The notes under the pieces: model-generated
Database searches by the model: none
What the model was told of the DNA's origin: nothing
Seen by the model: only the letters and a program-made list of their open reading frames with translations
Shown here: positions 1 to 10,410 of the stretch, one piece after another
Numbering within the stretch: the stretch's first letter is position 1
Layout of the letters: each line of letters opens with the position of its first letter
Origin: Cylicocyclus nassatus
Taxonomy: Eukaryota > Nematoda > Chromadorea > Rhabditida > Strongylidae
Direction: 5' to 3'
Assembly: GCA_958299035.1 (NCBI GenBank)
Contig: CATQJL010000001.1
Span: 19,699,433-19,763,432 of the forward strand
DNA length: 64,000 nucleotides
Position numbers and translations under genes: made by a program

Positions 1-84
1 TGCACAACTTTGACGTTTATATTTCTAAGATACTACTCATTTATTAGTCAGCTGCGAAACTTTACAATTTACAATGACCGATTG

Positions 85-470
85 CGATTGGAGCGCGCTT
101 TCCGAGGCCGATCATGACGCTGTGAACCCTATTTGGGGCTGTATCGAAGCGGTGCCTTGGTGGTTTTGGAAGCGGATTTGAACATATAGTAATAATCTCG
201 ACCGAGTCCACATATATGTAAAGAAATCCGGGAAATTATGTGAAGGGAAGCAGGGAGCCACCCCAGGTTGCTCCCAGGTGGCACGGGAGCCACCTGATTT
301 CGAAAAACACTTACCATTTTTAAAATTCACATAAGTTTCTCATAATTCTTCATACTTTTTTGTGCTCATGGTCCTCCAACTATACAGCAAATTTGGTGCC
401 ATATCGTTACTTGTGCATTGAAAACGAGCCTATTTTGTTATTTTCCTCTTACAAGAATTGCGATTTGAAG
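85..470. repeat. Interspersed repeat, copy 1 (partner at 15395-15930)
   Basis: This stretch shares ordered blocks with 15395-15930: GGAGCGCGCTTTCC near the left, a segment around 'attatgtgaa', a short GC-rich palindromic block (gggagccacc...ggtggc) and 'cacataagttt.tcat' followed by an 'acgagcc' block. Blocks match imperfectly, so both are old copies of one unidentified non-coding family. No terminal inverted repeats or target duplication were found. The small ORFs here have no recognisable product. Confidence 0.5.
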
Positions 471-3400
471 GCAGGCTAGCGGTCGGAGCACAGAATCTTC
501 ACATTGCTGGAATCTAAGTTTATAGGACAGTAGCATCAACAAGGAATGATGAAAGAATGATATGTGGGCCCTGGTAAGGCTACGGTGGCATTACAGTGAA
601 TTTTCGTGAAAGTCAAAAAACTTGTTGTAAGAAGGCAACATCAGAACTTGCTAACATTTTCGTAATTATGTTACGGCATCTGTACATGGAAGATTTCAGC
701 TTTCTGGGAAGAACAATGCAAAAAGTCGATAAAGTCAATGAAATCGACATTTTTGATGGGCTAACATCAGCCTCTCACCCGCCCCGTTTTTCTCGTGCAC
801 CTACACTTGGATGTTCAAAAACAGCATTATCCTGCAAAGAATTTGAGCTAAAGTCTGTGTCTTATGTCTGTCTACGGCATACCTACCGTAAAATTACATT
901 ACATCATCCCGAGCCCTGACCATTTGGCTGGGCTTCGCCTAGATGTCTCCAGCCATTGCCAGAACCTCACAGATAGATCCGTCGTAGAATGGCAAAGCCA
1001 AAGTTTCAGGAATCTTTTGACCCACCGGTGGGTCGTATTGTCCAAAATGGCAGAACACATACGGCCCAGCGGTGGGTTGGGTCGTATGTGATATGGTACG
1101 TGGTCGTATTGTGAACGTGTTACGAAAATGTACAAGTGATCCTAGCGTCTGCATCTACCAGCACCACATATAGTCATAAGTGCAAGTTTTGCAAGACTTG
1201 CACAGCTCACTATTTATAAAAGCATTTATTGAATAAAAAGCTGCCGAGATATGCATAGACTAACAAAAGAATTCAGTCATTATATTCAATAGGTTCAATT
1301 TTCCAATGGCATGGAGATCTACTGTTGGAAACTACAATGGTATCTGGCAAAAGTATACAGTACTTGAAAAGACTGCAAATATCTTTTTTATTGCCTCATG
1401 GCAAGTGTCTGAAGCAGTAGGAACTTTGGCAGATTTTGTCGACAGTGTAATTTGATTGAAGGCAGAGCCTGCACAGCTCATTAGTATGTGCAAAAGCACT
1501 TTTCGGGCAAGAGCAGATATTGTGTGCATGGACAATGCATGTCTGTTCAATAGATGAAATTTTGATACACAAGAAGCCCTGAATATCGCACAATTCAGCT
1601 CATTGGGATCAACAAAGCTAGTTGTGCGGTAATGGTAGGTTATAGATCTCCAAACTTTTAGGGGACCATGCGAATCAAGAGCACTTTTTTGTAAATCATC
1701 TAATCTGATTAACAAGATGAGAGAAGACAATATCGGGCATAGCTTAAACAAGATACGGGAGGAAGTTAGAGACACAAATTAATTTTTGGTAACATCAATA
1801 TAGGCACTTTTTGACTACGTCCATCTCATAGAAAAAAAGGTAAAAAGGACAATGGGAACTAGGGTCGATTCAAGTTTAGATTCGTGATCACAAAAAATTT
1901 TTTCTGCTGCTTTCAGTTGCTTATTTTGCGGTATTTAAGCATGTTATAAAAACTGTGATCACTCGGAATTGAATGAGCAGTTAGAATGGTGCGTGTAAAC
2001 CAGTACAGTAATTATTGGCTGAAGTTCGGACGCATCTATCCCAATACTGGAATGTGTATCGCTAAAACGAGGTAAAGTATGGCAATACTGATTTTTTCTT
2101 AGTTTCTGGTTGGCCCTCTTTAACGAATTTTGGGGTCCTAGAAAATCTTGCTGAAAATAGATTTAGAAACAGCTCATTTCTTCGTGGCATGATGAGAGCA
2201 CAAAAGAGCAGTTAATGCGAAGATTACGACGAAAAAGAGTAAATTTCTACTTAAGAACGTCTGTAGAGTAAATCAAGACACAGCTTTACCATCTTCAAGA
2301 TACGTACGTGAGATTGAATGGTGACTTCCATCTGCATGCCTTAATTCAACTTGAATCTAGATCTTTTTTTTAGAAAATTTGAGGCATGTTTCACATACGT
2401 CGTTTGATTAGAATTTGCTGCGATGTTCTTGTTACGTTCAAAAACTAAACATGCTCTTGTCATCGATCTTTCTCTTACAGCATACAATAGCCAGGGTTCG
2501 GCGCAGCTGCACCGGGTCATGCTGAATATCGTTTAGGGACAAAAAGCAAAGAGGATCTCGTTTTTGTGGCCGAAAAGACACATTGCGAAGTTTTTTTAGT
2601 TTCGTTGTTGAGGGTTTTTTCTTCCAGGGTTTAGGGTCAAAGGGGACTTCGTACGAACTTTTCAAGATCAAAGAGGACTTCGATTTGAAATTTTCCTACT
2701 GCCAGCTCGTGCCGAGATCTGACAATAGCTTTCACATTCATTAATCCTCTTCAACTCCAATAGGCAAACTGGACAAAGCGTTGCTTTTAACAATGAATCA
2801 TTAAGAGTGCACATGTTGCTTACTTCTGTACATTGAACACAATCATTATCTCGCTCAAAGTATGAGCAAACTTCAACTCGTTCTTGTAAAGTGCAAGATA
2901 CGCTTTCAATTACGCTTTAACAGCGGTACAAAAATTAGCGAACAATACCTCATAAACTTCGTAAGGCACACGTATACATGCTTGATTACAATCAACAGCA
3001 GTGCAAAATTTTCCAAACAATAGAATATTAGTTTTGTGAGCCACAGGAAGTGTGCTATTACATGAATGAGAAAAGTATTAATGTAACATGGTCCCGAAAT
3101 TGAGACCATTGTTTGCTTGCACAAAGCCCAGTTGACACAGCGATAGTTACTGTGGGTTTCTTTTTTGTTTTTTGGAATGAGAATCGCTGAATTTTATGAG
3201 TGTGAAGTCGTTGCATGAAGATCTTCCATTTCGGTTGTGATGATAGTCAGCGGCCACTCGCGTGGGAAAATGATCACAGCCGAAATGCAAAATTATTGGC
3301 CCGCAGTGGACTCATAACAGTTGTCTTATCAAGAGAATCTTGAAGAGATATGTATCATCCCCTCCACAGACGCAGACCAAGGGTAGCAGCAACTGTGGAG

Positions 3401-4125
3401 GAGATGATATATTCGGATCTCAAGTCTGCTACTGTCTAGATTTCATATAATCATGTAGGTATTCTTACAATGTGCATTTTACCGCTCTCATCCTATTTGG
3501 TCGCGAAAGCAAAAGGGACCGACTGATTTTTACTGCTTATACTAGGTGTCCCCAGAAGTTATGCCTACTTTAATTGTCAATAACTCCCTTGTCATGAGAT
3601 CTTTGGAGAAGCCTTCCACTCATTTTGCAGACCTGGCAGGGGAATCAAACAAGCCAAAACTCTCAGTCACGGTCGCTGATTTCAAATATGGGATTTGCAC
3701 GTCATAACCACGCTTTCTCCTCAAATTTTTCCTAGTAAACTGTAAGAGCTACTTTTCCAATGTTTTCAAGAATGTGATTACACCACTAAAAAACTCACAA
3801 ATTTTCTAAAGAGCTGTGTTATAAATTCAGTATGTCTGAAAACAATGCTATGCAAGTTTCCATTTTTTTTGAATTCAAACGGCCTAACAATGGCGCTTGT
3901 GCTAAAACTCCCTACCGTAATCCTACAGCAGAAATGAGTAAGCGGTGACTCGCTCTACTCTGTAGATCTAGGCTAAAGCTAGCTCTACAAGATGGTCCCA
4001 AACTCCTGCCTTAAAAAACCTTGAGCTTTTAACATCGATTTTGTAAACAAAATGCTAAGTCATACTATCCCTCAAACGAAAAGTTTTACTGTTTTTTGAA
4101 CAAGTGCAATACGATTCATAATTAC
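471..4125. other. No supported gene; AT-rich intergenic or intronic DNA
   Basis: Several ORFs of 60-150 codons occur (for example 596-919 plus, 1332-1775 minus) but none has a recognisable domain or convincing splice context. A short imperfect palindrome lies around 1020-1095 (CCCACCGGTGGG and its surroundings). Nothing else is supported. Confidence 0.4.
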
Positions 4126-4314
4126 TCAAAAAAGTCGCCGCACTTCAGCGGAGTGCGCTACAGTGCGCTGCAGTGCGCCGGAGTGCGCTAGATCGCGCGA
4201 GAAAGCAGCGGAGTTCGTCGCACTCCATGAGAGTGCGCCGCGATCCGAGTGGCTTCGCTATATCTTAGTTCAGAATGGTCGTATACTGAACCCGCTCACA
4301 GAACGTGCAATACT

Positions 4315-4790
4315 TCCGTGGACGTCGCGAAATTCCAGGAATACCGCGACATTCAGGGAATTTCGCAGAATTAGGGGAATCACGGCAAATACGCAGTGCC
4401 ATAACTTCCTTCGGAAAGGCTATACTGAATCCAAAAGAAGCACTGTGTTCAGCTCCTAAAACGAATCTTCTGATGTACAGGAAGCCCTCGATCCGTTTCT
4501 AACTTCCACAAATTCTTCTGCGGAGGTTATTTTGCAAGGATGTAACGCAGCGCCTATCCGACGAAATAGATTCTAGTAAGTACTCCTCGATACTACTGTT
4601 CTTGTAGACTATCGTGCGCCAAAAATAGCCGCTGGCTTCTTTCCAAAGGAGATAGAAGGCTGGTGAAGTTTGTTAAAATCTTGTCCTCGCAAATTCTACC
4701 CGTCATAATCCTAGAATACGAAGCTATCTTGCTAAGCAATATGAGTTTCATAATCAGGAGGTCAGATAGCCCTCTATGAGCAAATTTTCA
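4315..4790 (+). repeat. Repeat segment shared with 41935-42715
   Basis: Matching blocks in the same order in both places include 'gaaattccagg', 'ccataactcc/cttc', 'ttcttctgcggaggt', 'gatgtaacgcagcgcctatc', 'gagatagaagg' and 'agaatacg.agctatcttg'. The copy at 41935 is inside a TA-flanked fold-back element, so this is probably interior sequence of the same broad family. No coding potential is recognised. Confidence 0.55.
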
Positions 4791-4858
4791 AAGAACTTCC
4801 GATTTTTTGATTTCTCGAAAACTATCTGTCGACCGTATATTCACTGTATCCCGACATA

Positions 4859-6771
4859 CAGTGCCTACCAAAACTTTAGATCCATCCTGGAAACTGCCTT
4901 AGCTCATCTGCTTCTCAATGAATTGGCCTGAAACTTGGTACAGCTACGTGTTTAGCAACAATTACCAGAACGGATCCCGCTTTCGCTTGATTATTCAGGG
5001 AAAATCAAAATTTTTGAGAAAAGCAGGCTTGAAGGCTGGCCAAAATTATAGATCCAACTAAAGTTTCTATCCATTAAAGTAATTCTCGGCTTCCATAATT
5101 TTTTTTGCACATATATAATCAAAAGTCAAAACAGTCTCTTCAGTCTAGCCGTGTTATATCTTTATAAGAAGCTCCTAAGCTTTTTTTCATTTAAAAATAC
5201 TTTCACGCGAAATTTTTCATTGAGAATGTGTTTATGTGGGTGATATCGCAGTTTTTCAATTGGTTCGGAAGCGGTAGCGCTCCATCTATCTTATAGTGCT
5301 TGGCGAATCGATCACTAGAAAAATTTGAGTTTTTATATTTGAACCGCACCTGACATAGACCTAACCGCAGACCCGCGCTCCATCTTATGCCTTCAAAATT
5401 GGTTTCTGCTATTTTTTGTTAGCTCATAATAATGTGATAGTATTGTTCATATAAAAAGAAGTTTGTACACTATACTTATGATTGTTCGCCAAGTCGCATT
5501 TTGCTTCGTTTTCAAAGCATAAGCCTTGCGGTTCAATGATAATGTTAGGCCCAAAATACTTACCAAGTGATATTTTTCCTGATACTATTAAAGGCAGTGG
5601 CTCGGCAAGATCGTACATCTTGAAATTTTTACATAAAAGGTTGCTTGCACCCCAAACACGAGAACGGAACAAGTGCGAGAGCACAGCATGCAACCCCTGA
5701 CTAGGAAGTTGCCCCTAAGCCTGTGCGCGCAGGCCATTCTTGCACGCGCTTGGACAAGCTTGCGATATCCCTCAGCCGTCAGAGGCGGCATGCCGCAATG
5801 CTATAAACATGAAGGTCCCACAACAACTCTGCGTATCTAAGAATGGCGAAGAACGTTCCACTCGTCCAAATTCAAAATGAGAAATGCTGGTTTTCACCAT
5901 TTTCGCGCTCTAAAAAATGGATTTGCGGGATCAGCGCTTCCTACCCCAGGTAAGCGAAAAATCCAAAGGTCGAGGATTTGTCGAGCCACTACCCCTGAAT
6001 TGCTAGATAGTGAAAACACCCTGTACTGTAATTACCTCATGACTCACATAGCATTAGGGTCAGAACCAAAAATGACTTCAAAGCTTGTTGAAAATCAGTT
6101 TTTGCAGGATGAATTCCTCAATTAGCCAGCATGCTAGAACCTGCGAAAATCTGCTATTTCTGCATACGGACTCTCATACGTACAAACAATGTCATTACTT
6201 GACTCTATCCTCATGAGAGCATTGCAGAGAGAGTCTGAAGGCATGAAATGAAGCACGGGTCTGCGGTTAGGTCTATGTCAGGTGCGGTTCAAATATAAAA
6301 ACTCAAATTTTTCTAATGATCAATTCGCCAAGCACTATAAGATAGATGGAGCGCTACCGCCTCCAAACCTGTTAAAAACTGCGGAATCACCCACAAAGAC
6401 ACATTCTCGGTAAGAAATTACGCGTGAAAGTATTATTGAAAAAAGGGAGCTTCTTATGAAGGTGTGACATAGCTGGACTAAAGAAACTGCTTTGACTTTT
6501 GATTATACTATATATGTGCACAAAAGATTTTGGAAGCCGAGAGTTACTTGTGGACAGAAACTTTAGGTGGATCTATAATTTTGGCCAGCTTTCAAGCCTG
6601 CTTTTCTCAAAAGTTCTGATTTTTTCCTGAATAATCAAACGAAAGCGGATTTCCTTCTGGTGCTGATGGTAGCCTGCTAAACACGTAGCTGTACCAAATT
6701 TCAGGTCAGTTCATTGAGGTAGACGAGCTAAGGCAATTTTTAGGATGGATCTAAAGTTATGGCCAGCACTG
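4859..6771. mobile_element. Tc1-like fold-back element with about 530-bp inverted arms
   Basis: Both ends begin CAGTGC and are flanked by TA (4857-4858 and 6772-6773), the target duplication of Tc1/mariner elements. The right end read inward is CAGTGCTGGCCA followed by TAACTTTAGATCC, closely resembling the Tc1 terminus; the left end is a diverged version. The arms (about 4859-5396 and 6240-6771) are inverted copies with scattered mismatches. The interior (5397-6239) has only short ORFs and no transposase motif, so this is a non-autonomous fold-back relative. Confidence 0.75.
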
Positions 6772-6928
6772 TATTGTGGCACTTCTATTATATTTACTAC
6801 ATGATGCGTCTCTCCGCTGAATCGAACTTTGTCATTGGATTCAGAATGCGACCATTCTGAAGCGAGATATGGCGAGACGGCGCGGTCAACCACACTCCAG
6901 TGGAGTGCGGCGCATAGGCGATAGGGGG

Positions 6929-6943
6929 GGGGGGGGTGATGGC
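6929..6943 (+). repeat. Poly-G tract
   Basis: An uninterrupted run of Gs lies next to the GTGCG-rich repeat. Similar G or C runs recur in other repeats of the window (9224-9245, 11093-11105, 17886-17897, 23161-23178, 39000-39012, 47632-47661). Confidence 0.8.
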
Positions 6944-7062
6944 TCTTACCCCCTTCACTTTGAGACCAAACTCCGGATGACCCCTTCACCTGGGCTGAGA
7001 TTGGTATTCTAATCTGAGAATTTAAAATAAAAATCGTTATTAAAAGTTTTTGCAGGCTAAGT

Positions 7063-7840
7063 ACCTCAAACAACAAGTACACTCATGAATCTTCAAAAGA
7101 AACGGTATTTGTGTTCATTCATATCATTTATCTACCAAAAAGCATCTACAGAAGCACAAGCTCTTTAGCATTCATAAATACGTTTCCAAGTGTTACAGTT
7201 CCATGAAAATCAATCAGTTTTATTTTAGTAATATAATCAACACCTCTTTGTATCAAAGCGAAGTACATAAAATCCCTCATATCTCACGACGTAGAGGACC
7301 TAGAAAGAAGTCGACGTTCTACGTCGATTCTCCATGATCTCACTTTCGAACGATGTAAAGCATGTTAGGGCTTCTTTGCTTTTCGGCTCTAAGAAGCACT
7401 TGCTCGGGTGACCCATGAAAGAAAACACATTGTAAGAGCGAGGTGGTGCAAGCTAACAGTAAGAAATGCGCTGTGGATTGACATCGTTATCAACACTAAT
7501 GGGAACGCGAGCGAACGCGTCTATTTAAGCGTGCTTATCGCTGTTATATGTTTATGTTTTTTTTAGTAAAAAATGCGCTTTTGATTGACAGTTATGCCAT
7601 CATTGTCAGCACACACTCAAAAAACTATGGGAGATTGGTGAATTTCACACCTTCACACAAAAACCCGCCCATTTCTGTTATCTATTAAACCTAATGCTGA
7701 AGAAGGTTACTTTCGTGAAAACGCTTTAGACTCACATCACCTAATTTGTAGAAAATGGTTGGTTTCAATGAATCAAAAACTTTAAGACATTCAGAAGAAC
7801 AACATGTTATTAAAATATCCTTCAATGTTTTGGAAAGGTT
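7063..7840. other. No supported gene between repeat and host exon
   Basis: AT-rich sequence. A small imperfect palindrome lies at about 7308-7330 (GTCGACGTTCTACGTCGAT). If the exon at 7845 is real, this is probably intron; no upstream exon could be assigned. Confidence 0.35.
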
Positions 7841-7844
7841 GACA

Positions 7845-8115
7845 GTTTGAAGAGAAAACGGCAGGCAGAATACTTTACAAAATCGCAGATGACTCGCATG
7901 TGTTCCAGTTCAACAGCGAGGCAGAAGGAGAACCTTACGCCGACGAAAATGTTGTCGACATTGATACAGAGTTGACAATTGAGCGAAACTCTCTGATTTC
8001 CTACATAAGGAATCCAAGCAGATTGCCTAGTTTTAACAAGGAAATGTCCAGGAAGTCCATTGCTGATCTGCAGGTTGCTGAAAATTTTAAGGCTGCTAAA
8101 TTCACGAACATGGAT
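7845..8115 (+). CDS. Putative host gene, internal exon, unknown product
   Basis: An open frame runs from an AG acceptor-like site (TTGACAG, 7838-7844) to the Penelope insertion. The peptide has ordinary coding composition, rich in D, E, K and N, with segments such as NVVDIDTELTIERNSL and YIRNPSRLPSFNKEMS. It is interrupted after ...FTNMD by the element at 8116. The same MD codons, in the same phase, resume at 10011-10016 inside the target duplication, so the frame on the other side (10004-10235) is the direct continuation before insertion. No domain was recognised. The evidence for a host gene is frame continuity across the insertion, not homology. The minus-strand ORF at 7822-8163 is treated as a shadow. 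Confidence 0.5.
8103..8115 (+). repeat. Target site duplication of the Penelope-like element, left copy
   Basis: CACGAACATGGAT occurs here and again at 10004-10016, immediately outside the inserted sequence. This 13-bp direct repeat defines the insertion boundaries and its phase shows that the target was an open reading frame. Confidence 0.8.
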
Positions 8116-8181
8116 TGTCACTTGATAGAGGTGTGGTTTGAGCGGATGACCAAGATGGTACACAGTTTATTATTGTGCAAT

Positions 8182-8217
8182 GGCCTACGTTTCGGCGCTG
8201 TCGCCTTCGTCAGAGCC
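8182..8217 (-). ncRNA. Hammerhead-like ribozyme core, left inverted arm
   Basis: This is the reverse complement of the core at 9863-9898: read on the minus strand it shows GGCT, CTGACGA, a GGCG/CGCC stem, GAAAC and GTA. It lies antisense to the Penelope coding strand because it belongs to the inverted copy of the 3' end. See the entry at 9863 for the structural argument. Confidence 0.5.
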
Positions 8218-8558
8218 TGGAAGTCGAACTCATCAGAATCTACTCCCTCAGACGTCAACAAAGGACACAGAGTACTATTCGAGAAAAGGCAAATGAAAAC
8301 CCAGTCAGAGCAACAAGAGCAATACTAACCTTAGCCAGAAGCAAAACGGAAGTCGAAAGACCGCCATGTATGCAAGACTATGCCTCAGCTCTATATATGC
8401 CGTTGTGACCTGACCTCAAATTCAAATCCGCATAGGGATTGATATGGCGCCAGTTCTTTAGTGATAGCGATACACTCCTCCTTTATATTCATTTTTGGAT
8501 TTCTGGCGTCCAAAACGCTTCCAACGTTTTGCGCGCAAAGATCTCGGGTTCGAACGAC

Positions 8559-9208
8559 AGGTAGACACTTGCTTTAGCATACTGAATCAACAGTCGCCAA
8601 ACATCGTATTCACTGGGAAAAAGTCCTCCGGGGAATGGCTAGCGTTTCTAAACGTGCAAATTCAGCTTGCAGGCGGAGGATACAAAACAAAGTGGTATCG
8701 CAAACCCAGTAACAAAAACATCCTTATACATTCTTCATCCGCGCATCCAAATAGGATGAAAAGGGCTATTGTGGGTAACATGTAGAAAACAGCTGTTCAA
8801 GTGTCCTCCGCCAGCGAAAAACGCTCATGGTCCATCGCCGTCGCTCGGAGAATTGCGGCCTCCAACGGCTATGCTGCTCGGGGGCACACAGCCTAGGAGC
8901 ACATTGGTGCTCTCAGAGCAGAGCCCGCAACTCGAGCAGTACCGCGGAAATTCCGTTCTGCCTGCCATTCATTTCTGATGAGCTGAGCAGTGCAGTGCGG
9001 CGGTGCGTATATCAGGCGGGTCTGCAAGGCGTTGTTAGGGTAGTCGATATTCCCCCCGCAAATCTCAAACAGCGATTGGTTCGAAACCGTGCTTACGATC
9101 GCTTCTGTCCAACTCCTAACTGCGTGGTGTGCCCATTTGGTAGGGAGGGTAATTGCATGCTATCCGGTATTGTATATCTTATCACATGTTTAGCATGCGG
9201 CGATACAT
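8559..9208 (+). pseudogene. Penelope-like polyprotein fragment: RT C-terminus and Cys linker
   Basis: The frame up to about 8785 encodes the end of a Penelope-type RT, including FLNVQIQLAGGGYKTKWYRK and ILIHSSSAHPNRMKRAIV, a well-known pattern near the RT C-terminus. It then breaks and resumes in another frame (about 8827-9208) with AYDRFCPTPNCVVCPFG and GIVYLITCLACGD: paired cysteines of the linker and the first strand of the GIY-YIG nuclease, whose GIY is here GIVYLI. The second half of the nuclease motif is missing because a MITE begins at 9209. The ORF starting at 8495 includes antisense arm sequence before 8559, so its first 20 or so residues are not part of the protein. Non-functional fragment. 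Confidence 0.8.
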
Positions 9209-9457
9209 CAGTGGCGTACCGAGGGGGGGGCGGGGGGGGGGGGGGGCGCGCGCCCCCTCCCCGAGAATGGGTCGCGAAATTTTTGAAAGTTACTTATTTG
9301 GGTTATAAAAATGCGTAGGTGACTTGTTTATTTTTGTAAATAATTAAAATAATTTTTAAAAATTTTTAAAAATTCAAATTAGCCCTGTAAAAAAATTTTT
9401 TTCGGGGGCGTGGCTGACGCCACGCCCCCTTTTTCCAGATTTTGGGGGTGCCACTCC
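9209..9457. mobile_element. MITE with CAGTGGCGTACC terminus, inside the Penelope element
   Basis: The left end is CAGTGGCGTACC followed by a long G run; the right end is GGGGGTGCCACTC, giving short imperfect terminal inverted repeats. It contains the block 'gaatgggtcgcgaaattttt' and the inverted pair GGGGGCGTGGCTGACGCCACGCCCCC, both also present in opposite orientation in 38974-39360, so the two are one family. It interrupts the GIY-YIG domain between ...LACGD and GKHRIVRHDK, and about 25 family-typical residues (including YIG) are lost. Confidence 0.65.
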
Positions 9458-9458
9458 A

Positions 9459-9689
9459 TTGGGCAAGCATCGTATAGTGCGCCATGATAAAGCTGGAATT
9501 CAAATTGCGGTGCAAATTTTGTCGTTCGAACCCGAGATCCTTGCGCGCAAAACGTTGGAAGCGTTTTGGATAAACGCCAGAACCAAAAATAGAAAGGAGG
9601 AGTGTATCGCTACACTAAAGAACTGGCGCCATACCAATCCCTATGCGGATTTGAATATGAGGTCAGGTCACAAAGGCATATATAAGTAG
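9459..9689 (+). pseudogene. Penelope GIY-YIG endonuclease, C-terminal fragment
   Basis: The frame encodes GKHRIVRHDKAGIQIAVQIL, then FEPEILARKTLEAFWINART and a short tail, matching the C-terminal part of Penelope GIY-YIG nucleases, in which a conserved Glu (in ARKTLEAFWI) completes the active site. The N-terminal GIY part is at about 9163-9208, separated by the MITE. The visible 'start' is not a real start. An inverted copy of this coding sequence is in the left arm at 8460-8558. Confidence 0.75.
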
Positions 9690-9862
9690 AGCTGAGGCAT
9701 AGTCTTGCATACACGGCGGTCTTTTGACTTCCGTTTTGCTTTTGGCTAAGGTTAGTATTGCTCTTGTTGCTCTGACTGGGTTTTCATTTGCCTTTTCTCG
9801 AATAGTACTCTGTGTCCTTTGTTGACGTCTGAGGGAGTAGATTCTGATGAGTTCGACTTCCA

Positions 9863-9898
9863 GGCTCTGACGAAGGCGACAGCGCCGAAACGTAGGCC
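9863..9898 (+). ncRNA. Hammerhead-like ribozyme core in Penelope 3' terminal region
   Basis: The order is GGCT (9863-9866, stem I), CTGACGA (9867-9873, the CUGANGA core), one A, stem II GGCG-ACAG-CGCC (9875-9886), GAAAC (9887-9891), then GTA (9892-9894) and GGCC (9895-9898), which pairs with GGCT through one G.U pair. Stem III would be only AC/GU with no loop and is self-complementary, which fits a dimeric ribozyme using A as the cleavage-site base. Hammerheads in Penelope-like elements are established knowledge. The extra A before stem II deviates from the minimal consensus, so self-cleavage is inferred, not shown. Confidence 0.55.
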
Positions 9899-10003
9899 AT
9901 TGCACAATAATAAACTGTGTACCATCTTGGTCATCCGCTTAAACCACACCTCTATCAAGTGACAAGGCATGCCAAGGTTCAAAGATAGCCGAACATGGAC
10001 AAT

Positions 10004-10235
10004 CACGAACATGGATATGAACAAAAAGAAGGTGTTAGTACAATGCATAGCTACTGCTCCTAGATCCCGACTGGAGTACGAACCCGACTCTGTGCTTTAT
10101 GCTTTTGAAAGTTATTCGCCTTGTGACATTATGACCTATGATATTGGTAAAACCAACGCGCAGCATAGCATCTACTTTTCGGCTATTCCGCGGATGTTGT
10201 TAAAGAAGAAGTTGAGCAGCTTTCTCATCAGCTAA
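10004..10235 (+). pseudogene. Putative host gene, continuation after Penelope insertion
   Basis: Starting in the right copy of the target duplication, the frame continues from ...TNMD into NKKKVLVQCIATAPRSRLEY, SVLYAFESYSPCDIMTYDIG and QHSIYFS, then runs to a stop at 10233. After about 10185 another frame (VVKEEVEQLSHQLTRRCQRR) looks equally coding, and downstream to 10380 a further frame (QYFLRVAKAYRSGSFPITYR) is open, so either short introns or frameshifts are present. I do not recognise the product. With a 1.9-kb element in the coding sequence and frame changes after it, this allele is probably a pseudogene. Confidence 0.45.
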
Positions 10236-10410
10236 CAAGACGATGTCAGAGGAGGTGAAGCCAGAGTTCGACAAGGCCAAAAAAGTATGCAATATTTCCT
10301 TCGTGTTGCGAAAGCATATAGATCTGGCTCTTTCCCCATTACTTACCGCAAAAATCTGCTGGACTTACTAGCAAAGCTAGTTTTGATTTTTCTATCTACT
10401 CTGTTATCAG

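Larger units (their letters stand above)
4130..6960. mobile_element. Old inverted-repeat element split by a Tc1-like insertion
   Basis: The left part (4133-4330) is rich in GTGCG/CGCAC units. The right part (6795-6925) holds related sequence in inverted orientation: TTCAGAATGGTCG at 4270 is matched by CGACCATTCTGAA ending at 6860, and both sides carry GGAGTGCG blocks. A related GTGCG-rich segment in reverse orientation, next to a C-run, lies at 11085-11290. The Tc1-like element at 4859-6771 appears to have landed inside. Exact ends and the target duplication are not resolved. The internal 4315-4790 sequence is also shared with 41935-42715. Confidence 0.4.
8116..10003 (+). mobile_element. Penelope-like retroelement, 5'-truncated with inverted 3' copy
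   Basis: The insertion is bounded by a 13-bp duplication. It consists of an inverted copy of the element's own 3' end (8116-8558), a 5'-truncated RT C-terminus plus Cys-rich linker (8559-9208), a nested MITE (9209-9457), the end of the GIY-YIG endonuclease (9459-9689) and the 3' region (to 9964). Arms 8116-8558 and 9521-9964 are near-identical inverted repeats, so the left arm carries antisense GIY-YIG sequence. RT followed by a linker and GIY-YIG is the established Penelope-like arrangement, and inverted or partial terminal copies are typical. A 39-bp extra segment lies at 9965-10003. The element cannot be autonomous: most of RT is absent and the endonuclease is interrupted. Confidence 0.85.

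Noticed and set aside
7822..8163. Minus-strand gene upstream of the Penelope element
   Set aside because: It is antisense to the plus-strand frame that is continuous across the insertion, and runs into the inverted arm.
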